A stretch of DNA of 23,325 nt from Neisseria lactamica NS19 (GCA_000193795.2 AEPI01000008.1:1-23325); one strand, 5' to 3'. Numbered from the stretch's first letter, positions 13,615 through 21,402 are shown. Notes: generated from the sequence alone by a model not told the origin. Made by a program: numbers and translations.

Positions 13615-14958
13615 ATGTTCAGCTTCTTCCGTCGTAAGAAAAAACAGGAAACGCCCGCCCAAGGAGAAACCCGCATTCAGGAAACCGCCGCCGAAGCCGC
13701 AGGACGCGCCGAAACCGCTGTTTCGCAAACGCTTGAAACAGTTTGGGAAAACACCGCCGAAAAAGCGGAAGAGCTGACGGCGGCAGATGCGATGCCGTCT
13801 GAAGCGGCTGAAAAAGCAGCGGAACACCTTGAATCCGTAAAAGAAGCGGTTGTTGAAACCGCCAGCGAGGTTCTTAAACAGGTAAAAGAAACCGTTGCCG
13901 AAATGCCGTCTGAAGCTGAGGAAGCGGCTGAAAAAGCAGCGGAACACCTTGAATCCGCAAAAGAAGCCGTTGTTGAAACCGTCGGTGAGGCTGCCGAGCA
14001 GGTTCAAGAAACCGTTGCGGAAGCCGTTGCGACAACTGAAGAACACAAGCTCGGTTGGGCGGCGCGTTTGAAACAAGGTCTGACCAAATCGCGCGACAAA
14101 ATGGCGAAATCGCTGGCGGGCGTGTTCGGCGGCGGACAAATCGACGAGGATTTGTACGAAGAGCTGGAAACCGTGCTGATTACCGGCGATATGGGCATGG
14201 AAGCCACCGAATACCTGATGAAAGACGTGCGCGACCGCGTCAGCCTCAAGGGGCTGAAAGACGGCAACGAATTGCGCGGCGCGTTGAAAGAAGCCTTGTA
14301 CGACCTGATTAAGCCCTTGGAAAAACCATTGGTCTTGCCCGAAACCAAAGAGCCGTTCGTGATTATGCTTGCCGGCATCAACGGCGCGGGCAAAACCACG
14401 TCTATCGGCAAACTCGCCAAATATTTCCAAGCGCAGGGCAAATCCGTGTTGCTGGCGGCAGGCGATACTTTCCGCGCCGCCGCGCGTGAGCAGCTTCAGG
14501 CTTGGGGCGAACGCAACAACGTAACCGTGATTTCGCAAACCACGGGCGATTCCGCCGCCGTCTGCTTCGATGCCGTCCAAGCCGCCAAAGCGCGCGGCAT
14601 CGACATCGTGCTTGCCGACACCGCCGGCCGCCTGCCCACGCAGCTTCATTTGATGGAAGAAATCAAAAAAGTGAAACGCGTATTGCAAAAAGCCATGCCC
14701 GACGCGCCGCACGAAATCATCGTCGTGCTCGATGCCAATATCGGGCAAAACGCCGTCAACCAAGTCAAAGCCTTTGACGACGCATTGGGGCTGACCGGCT
14801 TAATCGTTACCAAACTCGACGGCACGGCAAAAGGCGGCATCCTCGCCGCGCTTGCCTCCGACCGCCCTATCCCCGTCCGCTACATCGGCGTGGGCGAAGG
14901 CATAGACGATTTGCGCCCGTTTGACGCGCGCGCGTTTATCGACGCACTGCTGGATTGA
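13615..14958 (+). CDS. ftsY: FtsY signal recognition particle receptor (neisserial PilA)
   Basis: The 447-residue SRP-receptor GTPase targets ribosome-nascent chains to the inner membrane together with Ffh and 4.5S RNA. An acidic, Ala/Glu-rich A domain (about 10-145) is followed by the N domain and the G domain: GINGAGKT (254-261), DTFR (284-287), DTAGR (335-339), TKLD (399-402) and GVGE (425-428). All five SRP-GTPase motifs are intact. AAGGAAAA precedes the ATG. The A domain contains a 120-bp in-frame tandem duplication (13801-14040), and two DUS copies encode Met-Pro-Ser-Glu at residues 60-63 and 97-100. It is divergent from msrAB. Confidence 0.97.
   Translation: MFSFFRRKKKQETPAQGETRIQETAAEAAGRAETAVSQTLETVWENTAEKAEELTAADAMPSEAAEKAAEHLESVKEAVVETASEVLKQVKETVAEMPSEAEEAAEKAAEHLESAKEAVVETVGEAAEQVQETVAEAVATTEEHKLGWAARLKQGLTKSRDKMAKSLAGVFGGGQIDEDLYEELETVLITGDMGMEATEYLMKDVRDRVSLKGLKDGNELRGALKEALYDLIKPLEKPLVLPETKEPFVIMLAGINGAGKTTSIGKLAKYFQAQGKSVLLAAGDTFRAAAREQLQAWGERNNVTVISQTTGDSAAVCFDAVQAAKARGIDIVLADTAGRLPTQLHLMEEIKKVKRVLQKAMPDAPHEIIVVLDANIGQNAVNQVKAFDDALGLTGLIVTKLDGTAKGGILAALASDRPIPVRYIGVGEGIDDLRPFDARAFIDALLD
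13792..13803 (+). repeat. DNA uptake sequence encoding MPSE in ftsY (copy 1)
   Basis: The perfect 12-mer is in frame as Met-Pro-Ser-Glu, residues 60-63 of FtsY. Confidence 0.9.
13801..14040 (+). repeat. In-frame 120-bp tandem duplication in ftsY
   Basis: The 60 bases at 13801-13860 and 13921-13980 differ at only two positions and are exactly 120 bp (40 codons) apart. The second halves, 13861-13920 and 13981-14040, are clearly related but more diverged. The repeated protein unit includes AEKAAEHLES.KEAVVET. The repeat preserves frame and lies in the flexible A domain. Confidence 0.9.
13903..13914 (+). repeat. DNA uptake sequence encoding MPSE in ftsY (copy 2)
   Basis: A second perfect 12-mer in the same orientation and frame, 111 bp after the first, encodes residues 97-100. 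Confidence 0.9.
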
Positions 14959-14964
14959 GTCGAA

Positions 14965-14976
14965 ATGCCGTCTGAA
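14965..14976 (+). repeat. DNA uptake sequence after ftsY
   Basis: A perfect unpaired 12-mer lies seven bases after the ftsY stop. Confidence 0.9.
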
Positions 14977-15023
14977 CATGGCAGGCCGGTGTTTTAGGGA
15001 GGTGGTGGAATCGGCAGCGGAAA

Positions 15024-15064
15024 TTGGTGGTGTCGGCGGGCTTCAGCCCGCCAATCCATACCAA
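15024..15064 (+). terminator. GC-rich hairpin downstream of ftsY
   Basis: GGCGGGC (15035-15041) pairs perfectly with GCCCGCC (15046-15052) around TTCA; flanking TTGGT and ACCAA can extend the structure after an internal loop. There is no U-tract, so termination is inferred only from its position after ftsY. Confidence 0.45.
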
Positions 15065-15137
15065 CCCCGCCAACTCACCCACTCCCGCCCCATTCCCAGA
15101 AATGCAAACGCACCATCCGCCGCGCCTGACACATTTG

Positions 15138-15242
15138 CCGTATAAAATACCGAAACCGCCTCATACGGTATTTCACAAACCTTAACACCCGCGCGTAAAA
15201 ACCGTATAAACCCGAAACCGCCTCCGCCGCATCCCCTATAAT
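15138..15242 (+). promoter_or_regulatory. Upstream region of the DUF3079 gene: direct repeats, a dyad and a -10
   Basis: CCGTATAAAATACCGAAACC (then GCCTC; 15138-15162) recurs at 15202-15224 with two bases deleted and one changed. AAATACCG (15145-15152) and CGGTATTT (15166-15173) form a perfect 8-bp dyad. A perfect TATAAT at 15237-15242 lies 29 bases before the ATG; no good -35 is visible. Paired repeats just upstream of a -10 are compatible with an activator or repressor site; no regulator is identified. Confidence 0.4.
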
Positions 15243-15271
15243 TTCATCCAATAAAAAACGAGGCACATATC

Positions 15272-15538
15272 ATGGCAAAAAAATTCCCCATATTCCCCAA
15301 AAACCCCGAGCGCATCTGCTGGGGTTGCGACAAATATTGCCGCGAAGACGATTTGCAGTGCGGTAACGGCTGCGAGCGCATCCAACACCCCATCGAGCTG
15401 GACGGGCGCGACTGGTATAAAAAAGGCGACTGGAGCAACCTCTTGAGCGAGGAGCAGCAAATCGAGCTGGGCTTGAAAGAAGCCCCGAAACCCGCCAAAC
15501 CCCACATCAAACTCCCCCTTAAAAACAAAACCGCCTGA
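15272..15538 (+). CDS. DUF3079-family small Cys-rich protein
   Basis: The 88-residue protein matches what I recall of the proteobacterial DUF3079 family. Five Cys are packed in residues 16-34 (ICWGCDKYC, then LQCGNGCE: Cys16, 19, 23, 30, 34), suggesting metal binding, probably zinc or an iron-sulfur site. This is followed by the conserved HPIELDGRDWY (39-49). The C-terminus is a Lys/Pro-rich tail (KPAKPHIKLPLKNK). No signal peptide, so cytosolic. GAGG lies nine bases before the ATG and TATAAT is 29 bases upstream, so it likely has its own promoter. The biochemical role of the family is unknown to me. Confidence 0.85.
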   Translation: MAKKFPIFPKNPERICWGCDKYCREDDLQCGNGCERIQHPIELDGRDWYKKGDWSNLLSEEQQIELGLKEAPKPAKPHIKLPLKNKTA

Positions 15539-15626
15539 TTTCCCTTTTCCCCGCCTTGCACCTGCCTGCCGAATACGGCGGCCGCACCCTCAACGGTTTA
15601 AACCGGCACGGCAACTTTTCCGCGTC

Positions 15627-15909
15627 ATTCCCACGCAGGCGGGAATCCAGTCCGTTCGGTTTCGGTTTTTCCGATAAATTCCTGCCGCGTTTGAGTTTCT
15701 AGATTCCCACTTTCGTGGGAATGACGGCGGTCGTGGGAATGACAGGATGCGGGTTTCCGCGCGGACAAATCCGTCATTCCCGCCAAACCCGCGTCATTCC
15801 CGCGCAGGCGGGAATCCAGTCCGTTCGGTTTCGGTTTTTCCGATAAATTCCTGCCGCGTTTGAATTTCTAGATTCCCACTTTCGTGGGAATGACGAAAGC
15901 AGTGGGAAT
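15627..15909. repeat. dRS3/RS repeat array (neisserial intergenic mosaic element)
   Basis: Four full dRS3 units, ATTCCC-N8-GGGAAT, lie at 15627-15646, 15703-15722, 15796-15815 and 15872-15891, with GGGAAT or ATTCCC half-sites at 15735, 15776 and 15904. Units 1-2 and 3-4 each enclose a 56-nt RS spacer, and the two spacers differ at one position (G/A), so a 96-bp block is duplicated 169 bp apart. NIME arrays of this type are known in Neisseria as recombination targets and as a phage-insertion target (dRS3). The array fills the gap between convergent genes. Confidence 0.92.
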
Positions 15910-15964
15910 GGCGGGATTTCTGTTTTTGATTTTTGGTGAAAATGGCGAAACCGTGCAAATGCCG

Positions 15965-15991
15965 ATGCCGTCTGAATCTGTTTCAGGCGGC
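15965..15991 (-). terminator. DUS hairpin with one decayed arm at the yccS 3' end
   Basis: A perfect DUS (15965-15976) faces a TTCAGGCGGC (15982-15991) that differs from the DUS core by one base. Together they make a 10-bp stem with one mismatch. The decayed arm contains the yccS stop codon. Confidence 0.6.
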
Positions 15992-18133
15992 GTTTTGGGG
16001 CTGCCTGTGCGGGATTTGGCGGTAGGCTCGGTAGTAGGGTTCGAGTTGGCGGGCGATGAGTTGGAGCTGCCGGTGGAGGATGTGGCTTTGCGTGCTGCCG
16101 CTTTGTGTGCCGAGTGTGTCGAGTTCGCCGCGCAGGCTGTCTAATTCTGTTTGAAAGTTTGCGGCTTCCATATCGGGCAGGTGTCGGAATATCCGGGCGG
16201 TGTGTTCCGCGGCCCGGTAAAACTGTGCGTTGAATTCGGGGCTGCACCCTTCGTGCATTTCGCTGCGGTATGCGCCGAGTGCGGAAATGTAGCCGGTCAG
16301 GGCGTAGCCGGTTTTGAGGAGGGTGAAGCCGGGTTGCAGGCTGCCGGCGAATTTTTCGGGTTCGCTGCTCATATCGGACAGGGTGCTGCTGAGGGCGGCG
16401 GTGTGTTCGTGGGCGCGCCGGCGGGTGATGCGGTATTCGATGTCGTCGCCGGTTTCGCCGGTTTTGAGGCGTTCGGCGATTTTTTGGAGGTATGCGCCGC
16501 TGCTGCGGACGGTAAGGTCGGCGGTGCGTTCGAGTGTGAGGTATTTCCAGTCGGGCCACAGGTAGCTGACTGCGGCCCAGGCGAGGGATGCGCCGACTAT
16601 GGTGTCGATGATGCGGACGGGCAGGAGCGCGTAAACGTCAAAACCGGCAAGCGAGAGGCCGGTCAGTGCCTGGATGGTGATGAAGAAGGTGGAAAAGCTG
16701 TATTTGTAGGTGCGGGTGATGAAGAAGAGGGTGGTGCCGGCGACGACAATCCAGAGTTTGGTTTCGACAGACGGGGTGAAGTAGGGGACGAGCGAGCCGA
16801 CGATTACGCCGAGTATGGTGCCGGCGATGCGTTGGCGGACGCGGCTTTTGGTGGCGGTGTAGTTGGGCTGGCAGACGAAGAGGGCGGTCAGCAGTATCCA
16901 GTAGCCGAGGTTGAGGCGGAGGGCTTCGACTATGGTGCAGGCGGCGGCAACGACGAGGGACAGGCGGATGGCGTGGCGGAATACGCCGGATTCGGGGGTG
17001 AGGTGCGGAAGGATGGTTTTCCGGATGTTTTTGAGGTTGTCGGTTTCGAGGGCGGCAATGCGGGTGTCGTCCGGACGGTCGTTTTCGGCGGTGCTGCCGC
17101 TGTGTTTGAGTTGGCGGAATTGTTGGTCGACGCTGCCGAGGTTGTCGAGCAGGCGGCCGAGGTGGCGGATGTCGGGGCTGCCGTTGCCGTCTGAAAGGAG
17201 GCGCAGCGACTGGCGGCAGCCTTCGATGGCGCGTCCGAGGCGTTTGCTGTATGTGTAGTCCTTGCCCGACCGGATGGCTTGGGCGGTGTTGCGGCACGCC
17301 TGTCCCTGCATTTCGAGCAGCCGGCGGATGCGGAAGATGATGTCGGTGTTTTTGAATTTTTCGGACATTTCCTGATAATCGACGTGGGCGGAGCTGATGC
17401 GTTCGTGTATGTCTTGGGCGGCAAAGTAGTAGCGCAGCATTTTTGCGGTGCGCGGGTGGCGGTGTTTGCCGCGAAGGCGGTAAAACAGGGCGGAACGGCA
17501 TTGGTTGAAGGCGGTGATGACGTTTGTGTTGATCATGGCGAGGTCGAGGTGGCGGTTGCTTATCCATTCGGCTTCGTCGGGATCGAAAAAGTCGGCTTTG
17601 GCTTCGAGGTAGCCGCCGAGCGCGTCGTAGGCGGCGGCGACGCTTTCCTGTATGGGGCGGTGGGGCAGGATGATTTGGAAGAGGAGGATGCAGGTGCTGT
17701 ACAGTACGGTGCCGCACAGGATCATAAAGGGGTTGGTCAGCCAGTAGGTTTCGGGGGTGTAGGTGAGGGTGGTGTAGGTGGCGACGGCGAGTGTGCCGAA
17801 TGCGAAGGTGCGGTATTTGAGTCCGAACGCGCCCAGCATCGTGAAGCAGAAGGTCATCAGGGTCATGACTAGGATAAACGGCCATCCTGTGCCGAGGGTG
17901 GTTTGCGCCGCGAGGGAGGACAGGGTAAATAGGGCGACGGTGACGATGATGTTTTTCAGACGGCCTGTCAGGCGGTTGTCCAAATCGACCAGACCGCCGG
18001 CGATAATGCCGAGTACGAAGGGCATAGCGAGTTTGGGGCTGCCGGTTTGCCATACGATGGCGGCGGCGGCCGAAACGGCGGTAAAGACGGGGAGTGAGGT
18101 AAGCAGCAGGGGTTTGAGGGGCGGGGTGTTCAT
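15983..18133 (-). CDS. yccS: YccS-type FUSC family inner-membrane protein
   Basis: The 716-residue protein matches the YccS/YhfK family (fusaric acid resistance-like). It has two clusters of hydrophobic segments: an N-terminal group of about six (residues 8-160) and a second at about 390-510 (the FUSC-2-like region, e.g. LVVAAACTIVEALRLNLGYWILLTALFVCQPNYTATK, given here in part). Each is followed by a long soluble helical region. Related proteins are proposed efflux components, but the substrate is unknown. The start at 18133 has only a weak GGA ribosome site. A 10-mer DUS core (17186-17195) and an AG-type DUS (17955-17966) lie inside. It is downstream of pilT-pilU on the same strand behind a DUS terminator. 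Confidence 0.9.
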   Translation of the reverse strand: MNTPPLKPLLLTSLPVFTAVSAAAAIVWQTGSPKLAMPFVLGIIAGGLVDLDNRLTGRLKNIIVTVALFTLSSLAAQTTLGTGWPFILVMTLMTFCFTMLGAFGLKYRTFAFGTLAVATYTTLTYTPETYWLTNPFMILCGTVLYSTCILLFQIILPHRPIQESVAAAYDALGGYLEAKADFFDPDEAEWISNRHLDLAMINTNVITAFNQCRSALFYRLRGKHRHPRTAKMLRYYFAAQDIHERISSAHVDYQEMSEKFKNTDIIFRIRRLLEMQGQACRNTAQAIRSGKDYTYSKRLGRAIEGCRQSLRLLSDGNGSPDIRHLGRLLDNLGSVDQQFRQLKHSGSTAENDRPDDTRIAALETDNLKNIRKTILPHLTPESGVFRHAIRLSLVVAAACTIVEALRLNLGYWILLTALFVCQPNYTATKSRVRQRIAGTILGVIVGSLVPYFTPSVETKLWIVVAGTTLFFITRTYKYSFSTFFITIQALTGLSLAGFDVYALLPVRIIDTIVGASLAWAAVSYLWPDWKYLTLERTADLTVRSSGAYLQKIAERLKTGETGDDIEYRITRRRAHEHTAALSSTLSDMSSEPEKFAGSLQPGFTLLKTGYALTGYISALGAYRSEMHEGCSPEFNAQFYRAAEHTARIFRHLPDMEAANFQTELDSLRGELDTLGTQSGSTQSHILHRQLQLIARQLEPYYRAYRQIPHRQPQNAA
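17955..17966 (-). repeat. AG-type DUS variant inside yccS
   Basis: The minus strand reads AGGCCGTCTGAA within coding sequence. Confidence 0.8.
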
Positions 18134-18172
18134 GGTTTGTCCGATCGGGTGTTGTCCGGAAGGGGCGAAGCG

Positions 18173-18209
18173 ATGCCGTCTGAAAACGGCCGGGGTTTTC
18201 AGACGGCAT
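18173..18209 (-). terminator. DUS inverted-pair terminator after pilU
   Basis: ATGCCGTCTGAA (18173-18184) pairs with TTCAGACGGCAT (18198-18209), and AAC/GTT extend the stem to 15 bp around a 7-nt loop. It lies 14 bases past the pilU stop. Confidence 0.85.
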
Positions 18210-18223
18210 TGTGCCGCAGGCGG

Positions 18224-19449
18224 TCAGGAAACGAGGTTGAGGCCGTTGACCCTGTCGTAAAGGAGTTCGGGCATTTTGCCTTCTTCGTACAGTTGGATGT
18301 GCAACCGCAGGTTGTTGGCGGAAACGGACTGGCGCAGGGCTTCTTCGTAACTGATGATGCCGTGGCGGTACAGTTCGAAAAGGTTTTGGTCCATCGTCTG
18401 CATTCCGTCGGTCTTGGCGGTTTCCATAATTTTATTGATGTTCATCAGGTCGCCCTTCAGGATGAAGTCTTGGATGGCGGGCGTGTTGATGAGCAAATCG
18501 ACAACCGCCGTCCTGCCCGTTTTGTCTTTTTTGAGGGCGAGGCGTTGGCAGACGATGCCGGACAGGTTGAGGGCGATGTCGATCAGTATTTGTTTGTGCT
18601 GTTCTTTGGGGTAGAAGTTGAGTATGCGTTCGAGCGACTGCGGCGCGGTGTTGGCGTGGAGCGTAAAAATGCACAGGTGGCCGGTTTGGGCGAGCTGCAT
18701 CGCGTATTCCATATTTTCCCTGCTGCGGACTTCGCCGATGCAGACCACGTCGGGGGACTGGCGCATAGCGTTTTGTACCGCCGTCTGCCAGTTTATGGTG
18801 TCGACGCCGATTTCGCGCTGGGTAAAAATGCAGCGGCGCGGTTTGTAGATAAACTCAATCGGGTCTTCGATGGTAACGATGTGGCCGGGCAGGGTTTTGT
18901 TGCGGTGTTCGAGCATAGTCGCCATAGTGGTGGATTTGCCCGAACCGGTAGGCCCGACGATAATCAGCAGGCCGCGCGGCGCGACGGCGAGGTCTTTGAG
19001 TTTTTCGGGCAGGCCCAATTCCTGCATTTGGGGAATGACGTGGTTGATACGCCGCAAAACCAGCCCCGCGCTGCCTTGGCTGTGGTAGGCGTTGGCGCGG
19101 TAGCGCGTGCCGCTGCGCGATTGGACGGAGTAGTTGATTTCGCCGTCGCGCCGGAATATTTCCGATTGTTCGGCGTTCATCGTCGATGCGGCGATGGCGG
19201 CGGTTTCCTCGCCCGTCAAAGCCTTTTGCGGCTGCGGGGTCAGGGTGCCGTTGATTTTCAACGAGGGCGGGAATCCTTTGCTGATAAGGATGTCGGACGC
19301 GCTTTGCGCTTCTGCGGTTTCGCACAGGCGGTCGAGCAGAGGGTGGAGGTGTGCGCCGATTTCGGCCGGGGTTTCGGATCGGCTTTGTTTTTTTGAGAAT
19401 ACACTTGAACCATTTCGTCCAAGATGTCGTGCAGGTTATTGGTACTCAT
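18224..19449 (-). pseudogene. pilU: PilU pilus-retraction ATPase gene, frame broken at a 7-A run
   Basis: PilU is a PilT-like hexameric ATPase that assists type IV pilus retraction. The start at 19449 (MSTNNLHDILDEM, AGAAG upstream) runs into a 7-A tract (plus strand 19388-19394) after codon 19, and that frame stops at 19258-19260. The rest of PilU is in the -1 frame: ETPAEIGAHLHPLLDRL, ASDILISKG, then Walker A GPTGSGKST, IEDPIEF, and TGHLCIFTLHAN, ending at 18224. One extra A would restore a 408-residue protein. The zero frame at the tract reads A-AAA-AAC, a classic -1 slippery heptamer, with a GCCGAT/ATCGGC stem three bases downstream. Possible readings: inactive gene, phase-off state, programmed frameshift, or base-calling error. 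From TTG 19261, a shorter 345-residue product lacking the N-terminal PAS-like region is also conceivable. Confidence 0.85.
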
Positions 19450-19498
19450 CGTTAGCTTCTTTTCAGTTTAAGCCTTGCAGTTTGCGGCGGCAGTTTTC

Positions 19499-19523
19499 AA
19501 CAGGAAGGCGGACGCTTCCTGTT
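19499..19523 (-). terminator. Hairpin between pilT and pilU
   Basis: AACAGGAAG (19499-19507) pairs perfectly with CTTCCTGTT (19515-19523) around a 7-nt loop, 31 bases after the pilT stop and 50 before the pilU start. On the minus strand GAAAAC follows, without a U-tract. It could attenuate read-through or protect the pilT mRNA 3' end. Confidence 0.5.
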
Positions 19524-19554
19524 CGGAACGGTATGCCGTTTAAGCAACCGTGTG

Positions 19555-20598
19555 TCAGAAACTCATACTTTCGCTGTTTTGCGCGCGTTTGCGTGCGACT
19601 TCCGGTGCGATCAGCCCTTGGCGCACCAGCGATTGCAGCGACTGGTCCATCGTCTGCATACCGCTCGCCTGTCCGGTTTGCAGGACGGAGTTGATTTGTG
19701 TGATTTTGTTTTCGCGGATGAGGTTGCGGACGGCGGGGTTGGAAATCAGGATTTCGTGCGAGGCGACACGGCCGTTGCCGTCGCGCGTTTTCAGCAGGTT
19801 TTGGGAAATGACGGCGGTCAGCGATTCGGACAGCATAGAGCGCACCATTTCTTTTTCCCCGGCCGGGAATACGTCCACGATACGGTCGACGGTTTTTGCC
19901 GCGCCGGTCGTGTGCAGCGTACCGAAAACCAAGTGTCCGGTTTCGGCGGCGGTCAGTGCCAAGCCGATGGTTTCGGGGTCGCGCATCTCGCCGACAAGGA
20001 TAACGTCGGGGTCTTCGCGCAATGCGGAACTCAGCGCATTGGCGAAGCTGAGGGTGTGCTGGTGCAGCTCGCGCTGGTTAATCAGGGATTTTTTGCTTTG
20101 GTGGACGAATTCGATCGGGTCTTCGATGGTCAGGATGTGTGCCGGCTGGGTTTCGTTGATGTAGTTGATCATCGCGGCAAGCGTGGTCGATTTGCCCGAA
20201 CCGGTAGGGCCGGTAACCAAAACCATACCGCGCGGCGATTCTGCGATTTTTTGGAAAATGCGCGGGGCTTTCAATTCTTCCAGCGATAAGACGGTGCTGG
20301 GAATGGTGCGGAATACGGCGGCGGGACCGCGGCCGGTGTTGAAGGCGTTGACGCGGAATCGGGCGACGTTGGGCAGTTCGAACGAGAAGTCGACTTCCAA
20401 GTTTTGCTGGTAGATTTTCCGCTGGTGGTCGTTCATCACCGAAGTTACCATATTGCCGACTTCCTCAGCGCTCATTTCGGGAAGGTTGATGCGCCGCATA
20501 TCGCCGTGAACCCGAATCATAGGGGATATGCCCGAACTCAGGTGAAGGTCGGATGCTTTGTTTTTAACGCCGAAGGCGAGTAAGTCGGTAATCTGCAT
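19555..20598 (-). CDS. pilT: PilT, type IV pilus retraction ATPase
   Basis: The 347-residue cytoplasmic hexameric ATPase powers pilus retraction, twitching motility and DNA uptake. The PAS-like N-terminal domain (about 1-100) contains ASDLHLSSG. The RecA-like domain has Walker A GPTGSGKST (130-138), the Asp box ILTIEDPIE (155-163), Walker B PDVILVGEMRD (197-207) and the His box TGHLVFGTLHT (220-230). The retraction-specific AIRNLIRE motif appears as AVRNLIRE (289-296). All are intact. It is upstream of pilU on the same strand, 105 bp apart. No clear ribosome site precedes the ATG; a TATACT at 20614-20619 (minus) could be the -10 with a very short leader. It faces yggS divergently. Confidence 0.98.
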   Translation of the reverse strand: MQITDLLAFGVKNKASDLHLSSGISPMIRVHGDMRRINLPEMSAEEVGNMVTSVMNDHQRKIYQQNLEVDFSFELPNVARFRVNAFNTGRGPAAVFRTIPSTVLSLEELKAPRIFQKIAESPRGMVLVTGPTGSGKSTTLAAMINYINETQPAHILTIEDPIEFVHQSKKSLINQRELHQHTLSFANALSSALREDPDVILVGEMRDPETIGLALTAAETGHLVFGTLHTTGAAKTVDRIVDVFPAGEKEMVRSMLSESLTAVISQNLLKTRDGNGRVASHEILISNPAVRNLIRENKITQINSVLQTGQASGMQTMDQSLQSLVRQGLIAPEVARKRAQNSESMSF

Positions 20599-20613
20599 AA
20601 TGGGATATTGTCC

Positions 20614-20621
20614 AGTATAAT
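20614..20621. promoter_or_regulatory. Overlapping divergent -10 elements for pilT and yggS
   Basis: AGTATAAT reads TATAAT on the plus strand (20616-20621, toward yggS, about 90-nt leader) and TATACT on the minus strand (20619-20614, toward pilT, leader of about 10 nt). No good -35 is seen on either side. If both work they would compete for polymerase. Confidence 0.35.
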
Positions 20622-20715
20622 GTTTTAGTTGTTCGGAGGTGTTTCCTACTTCTGAATTTTACTGCCCTGATTCTTGGGATTCAACCATTTAAGCATTTTT
20701 ACTGGGGGATAATTT

Positions 20716-21402
20716 ATGACGGTTTTGCAGGAGCGTTATCGGGAGGTGTGCGGGCGTATCGGGACGTTGGCGCTGCGGGCGGGCAGGAAGCCGCATTCCG
20801 TCAGCCTGATTGCCGTCAGTAAGACTTTCCCTTCAGACGGCATCCGCGAAGTTTACGCCGCCGGGCAGCGTGATTTCGGCGAGAACTATATCCAGGAGTG
20901 GTACGGTAAAACGGAAGAATTGGCGGATTTGCCCGACATCGTCTGGCACGTCATCGGCGATGTGCAGTCCAATAAAACCAAATTTGTCGCCGAACGCGCG
21001 CATTGGGTGCATACCGTATGCCGTCTGAAAACCGCCGTCCGGCTGAGCGAACAGCGTCCTTCCCCAATGCCGCCTTTACAGGTGTGTATCGAGGTGAATA
21101 TTGCGGGCGAGGCGGCGAAGCACGGTGTCGCGCCCGAAGAAGCGGTCGCGCTTGCCGTGGAAGTGGCGAAGTTGCCGAATATCGTCGTACGCGGCCTGAT
21201 GTGCGTCGCCAAAGCCGGCAGCAGCGAAGCGGAGTTGAAGGCGCAATTTCAAACGATGTGCAAACTGCTTGCCGACCTTAATGCGGCGGGCGTTAAGGCG
21301 GACGTGCTGTCTATGGGGATGTCGGACGATATGTCTGCCGCCATTGAGTGCGGTGCGACACACGTCCGTATCGGCAGCGCGATTTTCGGGAAAAGGGGAT
21401 GA
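20716..21402 (+). CDS. yggS: YggS/PROSC-family PLP homeostasis protein
   Basis: The 228-residue PLP-binding protein is the YggS/PLPHP type, a single TIM-barrel that manages pyridoxal 5'-phosphate and amino/keto acid balance. The Schiff-base lysine is Lys36 in LIAVSKTFP. Other conserved stretches are FGENYIQE (54-61), HVIGDVQSNK (78-87, where most members have HxIGxLQxNK), SMGMSDDM, and VRIGSAIFG near the C-terminus. It lies upstream of proC, the widespread yggS-proC pairing, but with a lipoprotein gene in between. The stop overlaps that gene's ATG (ATGA at 21399-21402). Two full DUS in opposite orientation lie inside (20832-20843 minus, 21018-21029 plus). Confidence 0.95.
   Translation: MTVLQERYREVCGRIGTLALRAGRKPHSVSLIAVSKTFPSDGIREVYAAGQRDFGENYIQEWYGKTEELADLPDIVWHVIGDVQSNKTKFVAERAHWVHTVCRLKTAVRLSEQRPSPMPPLQVCIEVNIAGEAAKHGVAPEEAVALAVEVAKLPNIVVRGLMCVAKAGSSEAELKAQFQTMCKLLADLNAAGVKADVLSMGMSDDMSAAIECGATHVRIGSAIFGKRG
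20832..20843 (-). repeat. DNA uptake sequence inside yggS (minus orientation)
   Basis: A perfect 12-mer just after the codons of the PLP-lysine motif; it encodes Ser-Asp-Gly-Ile in the gene's frame. Confidence 0.9.
21018..21029 (+). repeat. DNA uptake sequence inside yggS (plus orientation)
   Basis: A perfect 12-mer that encodes part of Cys-Arg-Leu-Lys; it is too far from the 20832 copy to be a terminator hairpin. Confidence 0.9.

Noticed and set aside
15774..16559. 261-codon minus-strand open frame rich in Arg, Pro and His
   Set aside because: It runs through the NIME repeats and the antisense-shifted yccS frame; its composition is that of a GC-rich shadow frame.
18137..19396. Long plus-strand open frame (419 codons) opposite pilU
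   Set aside because: Shadow of pilU codons with strong Phe/Val/Gly bias; the minus strand has unmistakable ATPase motifs.
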